Origin: Chalciporus piperatus
Lineage: Eukaryota > Basidiomycota > Agaricomycetes > Boletales > Boletaceae
DNA length: 64,000 nucleotides
Assembly: GCA_038093975.1 (NCBI GenBank)
Contig: JBBPTG010000021.1
Location: 182,388 to 246,387 of the forward strand
Direction: 5' to 3'
The position numbers and the translations under genes are program-made. Positions 45,924 to 56,706 of this stretch are shown here, in pieces. Within the stretch, counting starts at the first letter, position 1. Each line of letters starts with the position of its first letter. Under the pieces are notes generated by a model. It was not told the DNA's origin and ran no database searches. It saw only the letters and a list, made by a program, of their open reading frames with translations.

Positions 45924-47050
45924 CTCGGAGAGTACGAGTGCATGTAGAAAGCGGCAAAATGACGAAATATCTGCCTCTCGTAAACCCGTTGAGTCATACC
46001 CCCTAAGGACTGATGCCACAGCCGCCAAGACCCAAATTCCACAATCGAAGCTGTTTGTCTGCAAAGGAGTGATCTGCAAATACAAGGTCAGTGGAACAGC
46101 AACGAAACAGAGTCATGGGGGTGTTACCACAAGAGGATGTGCAACCCAACCCCCCAGATCAATACCGGTGTCATAGAGGCGCTCACGTACAAGTAAGAGA
46201 AGCCGGGCAATCATTTTTGTGATGTCCTGTACGTCGCTGAACAAAAAGGAATCAGAGATCCTCGTAAAACTTACCGCTACATCAGTGTTCCACGCAGAGT
46301 CCCCAAAGCTATCGAACAACAACAGTTCTCTGCGCGCTACGCGAGCAACACAGAGGACCCAATGACCTCCCCCGGATGGACGATGGATTGGGATAATCCA
46401 GGTATCTTTCCTCCAGAATTGGGTGCGTGAGATAGTACGCCAGAGTCGTTCATCGGTTGGCGAGTTCCGGAAGAACGGAAGATCATAGCTTGAGAAAACT
46501 GCGAAATGGTCGGTGTGGGGGTTAATTTCCGAGACCAAGAGGGGAATGCATCCGTTGATGCATGCATCGTTGATACAGGCAGTCAGGGACTGCAGCCTCT
46601 TGATGTCGCTGAGTTGGAAGTCTAGGCGCTGAAGGTCTTGGTGCGCCTGCGCAGTGATAATGATATGCTCGTTGATTGGCGGCGGTAGAGTGGGATCGAT
46701 GGTGAGATTCTGTTATGTCTGAGCTCAAAACTTGGGTGGCAGCGCAGAACGTACCTGAGGAAGTTCCCAAATGATTGGAATGATTGGGGTGGAGATTTGG
46801 ATCTTCGAATCCATGGCTTTGACTTCTTCTTCCTCATTCAGCATCGCAGGATCCTCTGTGAAGTAGTCTTCAAGCACGACATTGGCTTCGACCGCTTTGT
46901 TGGCTTCTTCGTTGTCAAATTCAGGGAGTCCGATATCATCTTCTTCGGGAACAGGATCCGGTGCTTCCAACACCGTCGGACTTACCCAAAGAAGTGAGAT
47001 TGTGGGAGAGCCGCCAGAAAGTGTGGCTGCAAGAGATACTGCTTCATCAG
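45900..47050 (-). CDS. Ulp1-like cysteine protease (C48), 5' truncated
   Basis: SUMO-protease-fold enzyme like those carried by several eukaryotic DNA transposons. Reading from 47050: acidic linker (EEDDIGLPEFDNEEANKAVE), NEHIIITAQAHQDLQRL, then the protease with WIIPIHRPSGGGHWVLC (catalytic His), RRELLLFDSFG (Asp) and ITPLQTNSFDCGIWVLA (Gln and catalytic Cys), ending at 45900. Introns about 46725-46681, 46275-46238 and 46135-46079 keep the frame. The catalytic set is complete. The N-terminal part is cut at 47043-47050 by an AT-rich repeat starting CATCAGGAAAA. No transposase is attached in the window. Confidence 0.7.
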
Positions 47051-47345
47051 GAAAAATGACTTATGCCATATGTCACCATATGGCAATATTTGTTGCTATA
47101 TGATGCTATTTGATGTTATTTGTGCACTATGGGCCATATGGCAAAAAGGGAAAAGTACCCAACTATAGTGCATCATATAGCATACAAATAGCACCAAATT
47201 GCAACATATAGCAGGGCCTGTAGACATGTAAAAGGCCTCTATCAATATAAGCTATATGTGCACAATGTGCACCAAATGGAAAAGTGAAAAAACAACTGAG
47301 GGCTTTTCCATATGGCGCCATTTTTCACTCTTTATGTCAAAATAT
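47043..47345. repeat. AT-rich element, copy 1 (CATCAGGAAAA end)
   Basis: Starts CATCAGGAAAAATGACTT at 47044. Rich in CATATGGC/GCCATATG palindromes and TTTGTGCAC, AAATGG phrases, and noncoding. It separates the truncated Ulp1 gene from the 3' end of the DUF6532 gene. Related segments are at 58263 and 59611. Confidence 0.6.
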
Positions 47346-47432
47346 CACACTTGAGTTAAAATACTTCAGGCTGAATTCGGTGCTAATATAATACATGATG
47401 AAATGAGAAGTAAAACAATCAAAACAATAAAT

Positions 47433-49277
47433 CTAAACGACGGGGGTATCAGCAGCAGAAATGGCAGTGTTAGCTGTAGTAGCGGGGATGGGGGTGGGGA
47501 TGGTGGTGGTGGCAGTAGCGTTGGAGGTTTTGGCCTTGGTCTCCAGACTGGTGAAATCAAAGGAAAGACCTGATGATGACGCTGGGTTCACTCTGTATCG
47601 TTAAAAATCAGCGACGTCTTGTCAAAAATCAGTGAGAACTTACCCGGTGTCCTCCTGGATCCTCTTTTGAACGCCTTCCAGATAGGTTGGGCACTTTGCC
47701 TCAAATTCTTGGAGCATCTTCATGTAGTGCTCCCATCTGAATATGGATAGTAAAATAAGCGTCGAAGCGTCGACTACAACTTGAAAAACAATATACCTTG
47801 GCCTGAAAACTGTGTCGTTGAACTCTTGAGGTGCCCCATTGATCAAGCCTACAAGGACGCATTCCACCTGTGAACTTGAATGTCAGTAATTGAAAATTAA
47901 GAGATACCAAACCTACCGCTGTAGCCACAAAAGCCAACTGAGCTATTGGGGCATTAAGGTATGGGTTGAACGGTGTGGTGCCCAGCCGGGTACCCTCACC
48001 CCGTGTTCCCCACCATTGATTGGTGATAAGCTGGGAAAATATAGGATGGGCCCACGGCCCATCCTCATTGCAGGTACGTTCCTGCTTTCAAATTTTTGAT
48101 CAGTGATATAGTCAAGCGTGTGTTGGAAATACAACTGACCTTGATGTTGATCCCGCTGTGCAGCATCTTTCCCTTCTCCACCAACCATTTGATGGCAGAG
48201 GCCAGCGATTCCCCCTTGAGTCCACCAGGTAGTCCGTATGCAGCAGGGACTGCATAGCGTGCCTTCGCCACCAGCTCACCTCGAACCTGTGTAACTCCTC
48301 CCCAGGCCTGTACAGATTTTTAGTAGTACGGTAGTACATTGTCATTGAAAGGAATGGAACTTACATAGTCGATCAACCCTTTCTTGATCTGGAGGTCGTC
48401 TTCCAGGGACTTGAGGAGAGAACCGATGGGCTTGTCATTTCTACCAGCTTCAATCAGGACATTCCAGCACATGTCGTCCTTCTGAATACCCAGAGGAAAG
48501 GAATTAGTCACTGATACATAGCGGCGCACTAAAGTGTGGCCTAGCTTCGCCAGCCTGCTCGAGCGGGGAGTCCCAAATGACGACAATTTGACTTTTTGCC
48601 TTTGCCCCTGGCCCTGGCGTAGAGACGGTGGGGTGGCATGGATGCTGGGCTTCCGCTCTTCCTCGTCCTTGGGCCCAAAAACAATCTAGAAAGTCCATAG
48701 CTTTTAGCATGATTTTCAAGACATAGGGAAACCATACCTCATTTGTGTCATCACCCTCCCCCTCCCTCTGCTCCTCATCCTGGTCTTGCCCCTCCACTTC
48801 ATTCTCTTGTACTTGGGGACGGAGCTGTTCCTCGTCGGCCTGTTGACCTACCTCTCCCTCACTCCAAAGCGCGTCCAGCATTTGTGTGCTGATGTCACCT
48901 CGCCGACGTTGCTTCTTTGAGGAGGGAGGCTGTTCTTCGTCTTCGTCTTCGTCGCCATCTTCATCTTCATCTTCATCCCCATGTTCTCCGGTTTGCTCCT
49001 GTTCACGTGCGAGCAGCGCCGCCGCTCTCTTGCGGCTCACTTGCCATAGATGATTAGACATCGACGTTTGATACTTAGTTGAATAAATCTTACCTTGTTT
49101 TTCTGCCTCAAGAATGGCAGCGTCTGCCATCCTTTTCTTGGCCTCAAGTTCCTTGAGTGATTTGGCCTCTGCCGCAGTCAGTCCAGGCACGCTGCTCTTT
49201 CCCGCTGCCTTGCTTTTGTTCTTGGAAACCTTGGGCGCAGGGGCAGCACGTTTGTTTGAGCGGGTGGAGGTGGGCAT
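47433..49277 (-). CDS. DUF6532-type protein, complete copy
   Basis: Start ATG 49277 (MPTSTRSNKRAAPAPKVSK), Lys/Ala-rich N-terminus, long acidic low-complexity linker (EDEDEDGDEDEDEEQPPS), then the folded part: SFPLGIQKDDMCWNVLIEAG, VTQVRGELVAKARYAVPAAY, GKMLHSGINIK, HPIFSQLITNQWWG, NPYLNAPIAQLAFVATA, ECVLVGLINGAPQEFND and WEHYMKMLQEFEAKCPTYL. The RGEL-KAR, PIF-I--WW, LALV-TAVEC and F--Y--L--L order matches the DUF6532 family. About seven exons; frames stay open. Stop at 47433. A truncated relative lies at 58613-59620. Function unknown; the family is greatly expanded in mushroom genomes. Confidence 0.72.
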
Positions 49278-49544
49278 GTTGCTAAAACTTGGTTGGGTGT
49301 GAAAGAAAAGAACGGGAGAGAAGAAAAAAAACTCATCTTGGGTAGAAATACATGAACTCGCCAATCTGACGGTCAATCTGAAAATCGCGCCGGTCCAGAA
49401 TGTGGTGCTTCTCCATCAACCTTCTCTCTTTCAACCGCACTTTCCACGCTAAGCGTCAAGCGTCAAGCTTCCTCAGAGCTGAATAACATTACTTTTTTAG
49501 CAGTACCATATACAAAAGAGATTATATGAGATCATACTATATGT

Positions 49545-52500
49545 CTAAACGAAGGATTCGTTGGTGGTCCACCCATTCTCTCCTGACATCCACCGGTTGA
49601 ATGCTCGATCACTTTGTAGAACGAAAGAGGCCCGACTGCCCACGTAATGAAGATTGAAGTGTGTCGTGGCGTCAGATTGGAAAGCAGAGAAGTCACCATT
49701 GCCCAGCTCAATGACCAAACCGGGCTCACGAAGAGCCATGGCTCCTCCTCGAAACTGACCTATGGCCAAGACCAGACATAGGTCCTTGTCGCCGACGTCT
49801 CGATGGCCCTGGGTGCAAACATTGATGTTGAGCACGAACGATACGAATGGCGACACCAGACTCCCAGGCTGACCCGGCAGAGCGTCCACCACTTCCACCA
49901 TTGCCTTGTACTCCGCAGGCAAGTGAACTCGCATCTATATTCTTGGTCAGCACTAGGACAGTAACTGCTTCAGGCATCCAACTTACCGCGTCCTCGATCC
50001 ACATAAAAACATCCTTGAATGTTGCAGCGAGGTCTTCATAGAGCTGCCTGTGTTCCTCGAAGTCCTTGGACATGTATGGTAGGTACTGGGAGGTGTTGGC
50101 GCGCTTGACGTTCGTTCTCTTCAGTTGAAGAGGATGTTTGTCAGTGGGGGCGCCCTCTCCCTAGATGCATTGTTCGAAGATTAGCCAGCGTAAGGATACA
50201 TTGAAAGGACTTACGTTGGTAGTGTAGCGATTGTACCAGGAAAAGTGTAAACATCGAAATGGCTGGAGGTCCGTGCTGTCGCGCGTTACAAAAGTGCTGT
50301 CGTTCCCAAGGCAGGCAGTCAGCTTGGCAAGAAGACTGTTCTTCAAGTGTTCAGGCATGGCGTTGCACACGAACGCCATCAAAGTTCCTTCCGAGTTGCG
50401 TATATCAAGTCCTCTATCATGTTTCCGTCAGAATATCACATTCGGCGGGTCGGTGCCATTCATGAATCACTCACCCTTGGAAGGATGTCATCGGGATTTG
50501 GATGTAGGAGTCGGGATCTTTCTTGCAACCCTGATCATAGAAGTCCTTGAGCTGCAGTGGCCACGGCAATGGTTAGCATTGGGATGTGAACACGGCGAAC
50601 TTGCTCACCAGCTCAGCCAGATGAACTGGATCCCGGGCTACAACTCCTTGAGCGGCTGCCTGGCGTTGCCTGTCTGTCCATATCGCGTTTTCTCCACGAT
50701 CCGAACTGCATGGGTTTGGTCTGTTGGCAGAAGCCCCGGGATCATACAGAGTCTGTATCCGATTCACGTGGAACTGAAGGGTGGGATGTAACGGCGGCGG
50801 CGGCGTAGAACTCGGCATGGTGGCTGGCGTAGGCAGCGAACGTCCGATTGAGGTTGCATTCGAAGGCATTGTGTTACGGTTCATTACGGTTCTCTCACCT
50901 TCACAGACACTTCTCGGACTTCAATGTTTTGTTCCATTCGATCTTATCTAATCTCTCTCATCGTATCTTTCAGACACGTGCTCATTCACTTTCACTCTTC
51001 GCACGGTCGCCCATTATGGTTATATTCTTTCTCACGCACTGCCTTACCTTGACAGTTAATCTCCGTGCTGCGCATAGCTATGCCACAGCCTTTCACCTCA
51101 TGTACTTAATCTCCGCTATCTCGGCTATGCCTCACAGCCTCCCTATCTCGCTTCTATTCTCATGGGTTCAGGGTAACTCCTTATTTAGTTATAGTTAGTA
51201 CAAACATGTACAAACACTTAGGATAGTATATAAACCCCAAGGAACTGCTGGTAACCCCAGCTTAGTTCACTTGGTCTTTCCCCAAAGACTCAACCGTCCT
51301 ATCTCAGTTGTTCTCCACTCTCTTCTTCTAAACCGCTTCACTTGGCGATAGTGTAGACCTGATCTCAATACGAGTTTTGGGTCGTTTCACATTGTCAGCG
51401 AGCTTCCGATCAGGGTGACTTGATCCTCGGGTATGTTGACCTTGTCTTTGCATGACGCCCAAGCACCTCGACTGCGTTTAGGAAGCACGAAGGATCTGGA
51501 TATAGCTTAGCTTTGGATCAAGGGCTGTGTGAAGCTAAACTCACCTCATTTTCAGTTGATCAATCAACCGATCTGATGCATGCAAGTCCGTACAGTTGAT
51601 GATCTCGAAACCCTCCACTTCAAGCTGCAGCGGTAGCTCTTTGCGCATTGTGGCGATGGTGAGTATGATACTGCCGATCAAACCCTGATGGGCTGGAATG
51701 ATTCAATCCAGCTAAGAGATAGTGTCGCCATAAGAGAAACATTGGTCACTCACATTCCTTCGCCCTGACAGGCTTTCTCAAAAGCTCTGCAATGCTGAAC
51801 ACGACTCCCTGAGGGATCCTTGCCAATTCCCAACGTAGGTCCAGACCGGCGGCGATGACGAGGAGATAGATAGATCCTCCTGCAGCCAACCGCGCAAACT
51901 TCTTGCCGAATGACACCCATTCACTGAACGTCCGAGGCTCCGGAGAATTCTTCAGGTGAGAAACATATGTTGAATGGATATCATCGATCGTAGCCTCTTG
52001 CCCCATAGCTGACTGCAAGCTGACCAAACTGAGATCAGCGGAATGTTTAGACAGCTGGCACCAACACACACCTTTGACATTTGAACGCCAGTTGTATCAT
52101 GGATACCATGGTAACAAAACTGCTTCCCACCTCTTTGCTGCGCAGGTTAGCGCAGCGCCAGATGATGTTGCTGATATTCCGTGGATCTGGTTGTTCCGGG
52201 TCTGTCAGCAAGAGCGTATCCTGTATACATCGCAGCCATGCGCGGGGGTTGTGGGCGGAGGATTGGAAACTTGGCACGGAGAACTGTGCAAGAACTGTGT
52301 GGGCGCGGTTGTCGGAAGAATGGCCGTCGTAAGGAACAAACTGCCATTGAGGCTGGGCTTGAAAGACGATGCCATTGCGATGGCACGGTGACCGGGAGCG
52401 TGCTCGGCGGCGTGGGCGGTTAGCTTGCAAGGCCGGCACATCGCCCTCCAGCAACGCGTCCTCACCCTGGTGGTCTTTGGGCAGGTCAGGCAGGTTTGCA

Positions 52501-52642
52501 CTAGATTTGGGTATTACTTACCTGATGCAGCCCAGCTTTGCAGGCGTTGTTGTAGAACAGTGGAGGGATCAGACGGTGGAAGAGCCTCCAGACCTTCCAA
52601 TAGAAGGCTTATCTCAGCGGTAGATAGGCTACAATTTACCAT
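49545..52642 (-). pseudogene. TET/JBP-like 2OG-Fe(II) dioxygenase gene split by a solo LTR
   Basis: Start ATG 52642 (MVNCSLSTAEISLLLEGLEA). Exons 52642-52522, 52474-52072, 52028-51754, 51692-51545, 51495 onward, then later exons to stop 49545. Middle: RSKEVGSSFVTMVSMIQLAF, RTFSEWVSFGKKFARLAAGG, LHFSWYNRYTT. C-terminal double-stranded beta-helix: VCTQGHRDVGDKDLC (HxD iron ligands), GQFRGGAMALREPG, HFNLHYVGSR (distal His and the 2OG-binding Arg). The pattern fits the Tet-like dioxygenases expanded in mushrooms with transposons; the expected reaction would be 5-methylcytosine oxidation, not shown here. A solo LTR (50872-51389) sits inside the exon. Removing it and one CATTG leaves an open frame, so the insertion is the main lesion. 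Confidence 0.7.
50872..51389 (+). mobile_element. Solo LTR 2 (518 bp) with target duplication CATTG
   Basis: Starts TGTTACGG, ends GTTTCA, flanked by CATTG at 50867-50871 and 51390-51394. Same length and nearly the same sequence as the solo LTR at 33759. Inserted in a coding exon of the TET/JBP-like gene, antisense to it. Confidence 0.92.
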
Positions 52643-53346
52643 TTGATGCGGCCACGTGCGTGATGAAGTTGAAGGCTGTGGGAAAAAGTGGCAGAAACAC
52701 TCTTGTTCCCAAATAGTTCCAACTTCGCTTGGGACTACTCGAAAAGGGAATTGCGTATTTACGCAATTCCCTTTTCGAGTAGTCCCAAGGCGCAGGACAC
52801 GCTCTGTGCCAGGTAAGTAAGCAATGTTGGTACACAGTGCTCAGACCACTTACCTCGGGCCGGTCTGTAGCCATCGGATGTCTGGGATGTCTGGGAGGTC
52901 TGGGAGGTCTGTGCCAGGTGAGTAAGCAGTATCAATACAGAAATTATTTACCTTCTGCGCCCATTTCTAGATTTGGGGAAGAACGGATGGCTTGATGAGC
53001 GAGTCCCCAAACCCTGGAACTTGGTGAGTCAGCACTCGGCGCCTGATCTGCAACTTGCTCACACCTAGCGTCAACAGTTGGACCCTCCAGGACCCACAAA
53101 GCCAGTAAGTGAGGAGCAGTTAGTCTCCGATGCTCCGCTGACATTATTCACTGCATAGGTGCTCGCTTGTGGGAAAAATGTCGGAAAAATATGAGAGCCG
53201 ACGCCTTCGCGATCCTGTCACAAATGCAAGTTCAACGTTCATCACCACTCCTCACAATAAAGTTCCTTATTTTTCTGCGTCCTCTGTAGAGAAACTCGTA
53301 CTACAACCACAGCGCTCCTGCGGACGATCCTCTTTCACGATCCCTA
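52643..53346. other. Spacer with palindrome and short repeats
   Basis: Divergent promoter region between the dioxygenase (-) and FunK1 (+) genes. Holds a 62-bp palindrome (52728-52789), a TCTGGGAKG x4 run at about 52877-52910, and two related phrases GTGCCAGGTAAGTAAGCAATG and GTGCCAGGTGAGTAAGCAGTA near 52797 and 52911. No gene recognised. Confidence 0.45.
52728..52789. repeat. Perfect 30-bp palindrome with 2-nt centre
   Basis: The arm 52728-52757 (CTTGGGACTACTCGAAAAGG...) is exactly complementary to 52760-52789, centre TT. Could extrude a cruciform or be the trace of two abutting terminal inverted repeats. Confidence 0.88.
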
Positions 53347-56300
53347 ATGGACCCTCACACGAAACTGCAGATGTCGCTGCCACTTTGTAACAAAGCAGTC
53401 GGCGTCGATGCCACACGCTTTTTTCCCTTCCACTCTCTTCATAAAGACTTCAAGTCGGACACAGACTTGACTCCAAAAGCTGCCATCGAAGCTACCTTTA
53501 ATCTGCTGATCAAGGAGGGTTTCTATTCCAGGAAGACAAACAAGTGGGTCATGGAGAAGCAAGCGGGCTGGACTGATGAACACGCCACAGCTCATTTTTT
53601 CAATAAAGTAAGCCATCAGATGGTCGGATTCACAGATCCACTAATGCGCGGTGATGTCAGCTGGCCGAACATGCGTACACCCGCGCTAAACATCCTGTTA
53701 TACCTTACCTGTGGCGCGAGCACTCGCGAACTCTAGCAGAAAGAACTAGGAAACCCGATGTCATCTTGGTCCCATATACTTTCGAAGCAGTCCGCCACAT
53801 CCCTTTCCGCTCCATGCAGACCACCTGTGAAGTCAAGTATGCGTACTTCCTCAAGGAGGCCACATCTCAAGTCCACGAGATCTTAGGGCTCATCAGCGCT
53901 GCGCAGCTTCCGCGCCGGTTCTGTATCGGGCGGAACAATTCTCAATCTCATCTTGTACGCTCGCGGAGTCACTGTCATAGACAAACAAGTCGGGTCATGG
54001 AGAAGCGGAAGCGGGCTGGACTTTAATCTGCTGATGAATTCACGCCACAGCTCATTCATTTTCAATAAAGTAAGCCATCAGATGGTCGGATTCACAGATC
54101 CACTAATGCGCGGTGATGTCAGCTGGCCGAACATGCGTACACCCGCGCTGAACATCATGTTATACCTTACCTGTGGCGCGAGCACTCGCGAACTCTAGCA
54201 GAAAGAACTAGGAAACCCGATGTCATCTTGGTCCCATATACTTTCGAAGCAGTCCGCCACATCCCTTTCCGCTCCATGCAGACCACCTGTGAAGTCAAGT
54301 ATGCGTACTCAGAAGAACTCCTCAAGGAGGCCACATCTCAAGTCCACGAGATCTTAGGGCTCATCAGCGCTGCGCAGCTTCCGCGCCGGTTCTGTATCGG
54401 CCTGACTTTCTGCGGAACAATTCTCAATCTCATCTTGTACGCTCGCGGAGTCACTGTCATATCTGACAACCTCGATATCAATGCACGCCCCGAAGATTTT
54501 CTCTGTATCATGCTTGGCCTCACATCCTGTTCCCCGGCATGGACTGGTATCGACGTGGATTACATGGTCAAGGGGCGTTCTTTGCAGTTGACGATGGACA
54601 AGTACACTATTGAAGTAACCAACCAGCCCATCTTCGTTTCCCTATCCACGCAAAGCAAATCTACCAAGGTCTGGTATTGCAAGACCTCCAAGACCTCTAA
54701 GCCCTCCACTGGCAAACCAGCCTCATCCTCATGGGGCGCCCTCAAGGACTGCTGGATGGAGGAGCACCTCACCAATGACATCGACATACACAAGCTGCTC
54801 ACTACGCGGTCGCTTAGTATCAAACTAAGCAAAGACGACAAGCTCATCTTTGAGCAGGACAAATTCATGATTCACGCGGATTGCCACCAGCTCGACAAGC
54901 AGTGGAACAATGAGAAGAAATTCCCCAATAAGAACCTCCCCGGCATCCCTACTGTCCTTGTGAGCCAGCGAGCAACCTGTTACAACCCCGGGCCGGATGC
55001 GCCTCAGTCCGGCGACTTGCCAGTGCAGACCCTAGACTCCACAGCCAACATTCTTCGTCGGTTCGGTACTGCCTCCCTGGTCAGCCGACCTCGCATCCAC
55101 ATCCGCATTGTCTACGATACTATTGGGGCGCCGCTTGCTTGGTTTTCTTGCCGTCGTGAGTTCCTGAATGTGATTATGGGGGCGGCGACAGGCAAGTACA
55201 TCCAACCTCATGAGAGATGTTTTACTGACAGCTTGTGCTAGGTCTTTTCAATGGCACCCGCAAGGGCATCCTGCAATGTGATTGCAGTGATACCAACGTC
55301 CTTATGGTCGTCCAAGACCTTGATACCAAGAGTGTGGTGCCTGACTGGCCCAAAGATGGAAGGTACATGAAGCGCGCTGGGATGTTGGGCGACTGGGGTT
55401 ATGGTGAAGACCAACTTGCAAAGGCAACCGATAAGGAACAACAGGGTGAAATGACAGTGAGCGTCTTGTTTGATGGGTAGAAAAAAAAGTTCTGATCGTG
55501 TCTTCTCCACAGGGCACTTTTCCTTACACGTCTTGGGAACTCCTCTCAGATAACCACCGGAAGAAACAGAGGACGCACGACATACACCACGACTTGGAGT
55601 CATTGTTTTGGGTCATCTGGGTCGCCGCGGTCAACTTGGAGGGTCCTTTCAACCAGCGTCGAGCATGGCAGAAGCAGACCGTTGCATCGAATGAGCCCTT
55701 CGTGGGTCATACACGGAAACCCGCTAATCCTTCCCCCAACATCGATGGCGTCCCTATTTGGGCCACTCCTGGTTTTCACGATTGCAGCCGAGCGGAGGTC
55801 GCAGAGTGGAAGAGCAGCATGCCTGAGGGCATGCTAGGCTGCATGTGCAATTATTGGACGAAAGGTCAGAGCGGTGCCGCCTTTGTTGAAGGCATGAAAA
55901 CGCTTGCTGGGTACTTCAAAAAGACTTGGAGTCATGAGTCTGGGGACCTTGTCTCTGTTCCGCCGGAACGCGTCACCGCCGCAAAGTTCATCAAAGTCCT
56001 TCACAATATTCGTGAGGCCATCCCTCACGACGAAGACATACCGTCTGATGAACAAATTCAAGAAGGTCGCACGAGGTACCAAAAGCTGGTTGATGAGCAA
56101 GGCGGGATTCAGTCTTCACTCCTTGATCAGCATGGAGTGTTCATTCGGTCGGAGCGAGCAGCTACTGCCACAAGGGGCATCAAACGCGCAGCTGACGTCT
56201 CTGACAACATCTCAGCCTCCAAGCGCTCCAAACGCTCCCTTCCGGATCCACAGGAGACCTTAGGGATGGGACAACCAGGAACGGCCATGCCTCAGAAAAC

Positions 56301-56442
56301 CCCTCCCTCTCGAACTCGGGCTCAAAGTGCTGCTGCTGGTGCTGCTCATCGGGGTTCTGGCGCCACTGGCTCGGGACCATCAACTCGCCCCAAATCTCGC
56401 CCCAAGTATCACACTTCTCCAGAGGAAAGGAAACATCGTTAG
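53347..56442 (+). CDS. FunK1 fungal-specific protein kinase, copy A
   Basis: Member of the Pkinase_fungal (FunK1) family. Exons 53347-53650, 54199-55191, 55242-55456 and 55513-56442 give an in-frame 813 aa if the second acceptor at 54198 is used; this skips a partial tandem copy of exon 2 (53535-53979). Motifs: RKPDVILVPYTFEAVRHIPF, CEVKYAY, FCIGLTFCGTILNLILYARG, SCRREFLNVIMGA, catalytic-loop equivalent ILQCDCSDTNVL, activation-segment MLGDWGYGE, GTFPYTSWELL, HHDLESLFWVIW, and a basic tail KYHTSPEERKHR. The loop has Gln where the usual His stands. Intron 55192-55241 has a canonical GC donor (ACAG/GCAAGT). If exon 2 of the first partial copy is used instead, the product is truncated. Confidence 0.72.
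53535..54461 (+). repeat. Partial tandem duplication inside FunK1 copy A
   Basis: The segment from GACAAACAAGT at 53535 recurs at 53980. The offset is 445 bp at first and 462 bp further on (for example CTCTAGCAGAAAG at 53731 and 54193). The first copy lacks 9 bp (after GTATGCGTAC) and 11 bp (after CTGTATCGG) relative to the second. The 11-bp loss shifts frame, so only the second copy is coding-competent. Confidence 0.88.
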
Positions 56443-56706
56443 AAGTGTTTTGTGGAGGGACATTGGTGTCGTCATCGTCATACTGTGTTGCACGCTATGT
56501 TTCCATTTTGTCTTATCATGTGATCGCCAACTGAATTGAATGTCATGGCTGCCCTTGCCAGTGGCGGCTTTTATGTTTTCCCGATGTCCATTTCTGCGCA
56601 TCACTTGTACCTGCCCTCAAACGCTGTGTGATGAAATATCTTTTTTTATCACCCTTTGCCAGCGTGCCAGCTAATCTCCCAACCCAACTCCAGGGCAGCC
56701 AAAGCC

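Noticed and set aside
45900..49277. KDZ transposon
   Set aside because: Ulp1 and associated genes would fit, but no KDZ transposase core or cysteine cluster is present in the window.
53734..54026. Separate small gene from the first FunK1 partial copy
   Set aside because: It is a duplicated exon with indels and a frameshift, best explained as dead sequence within the intron of FunK1 copy A.
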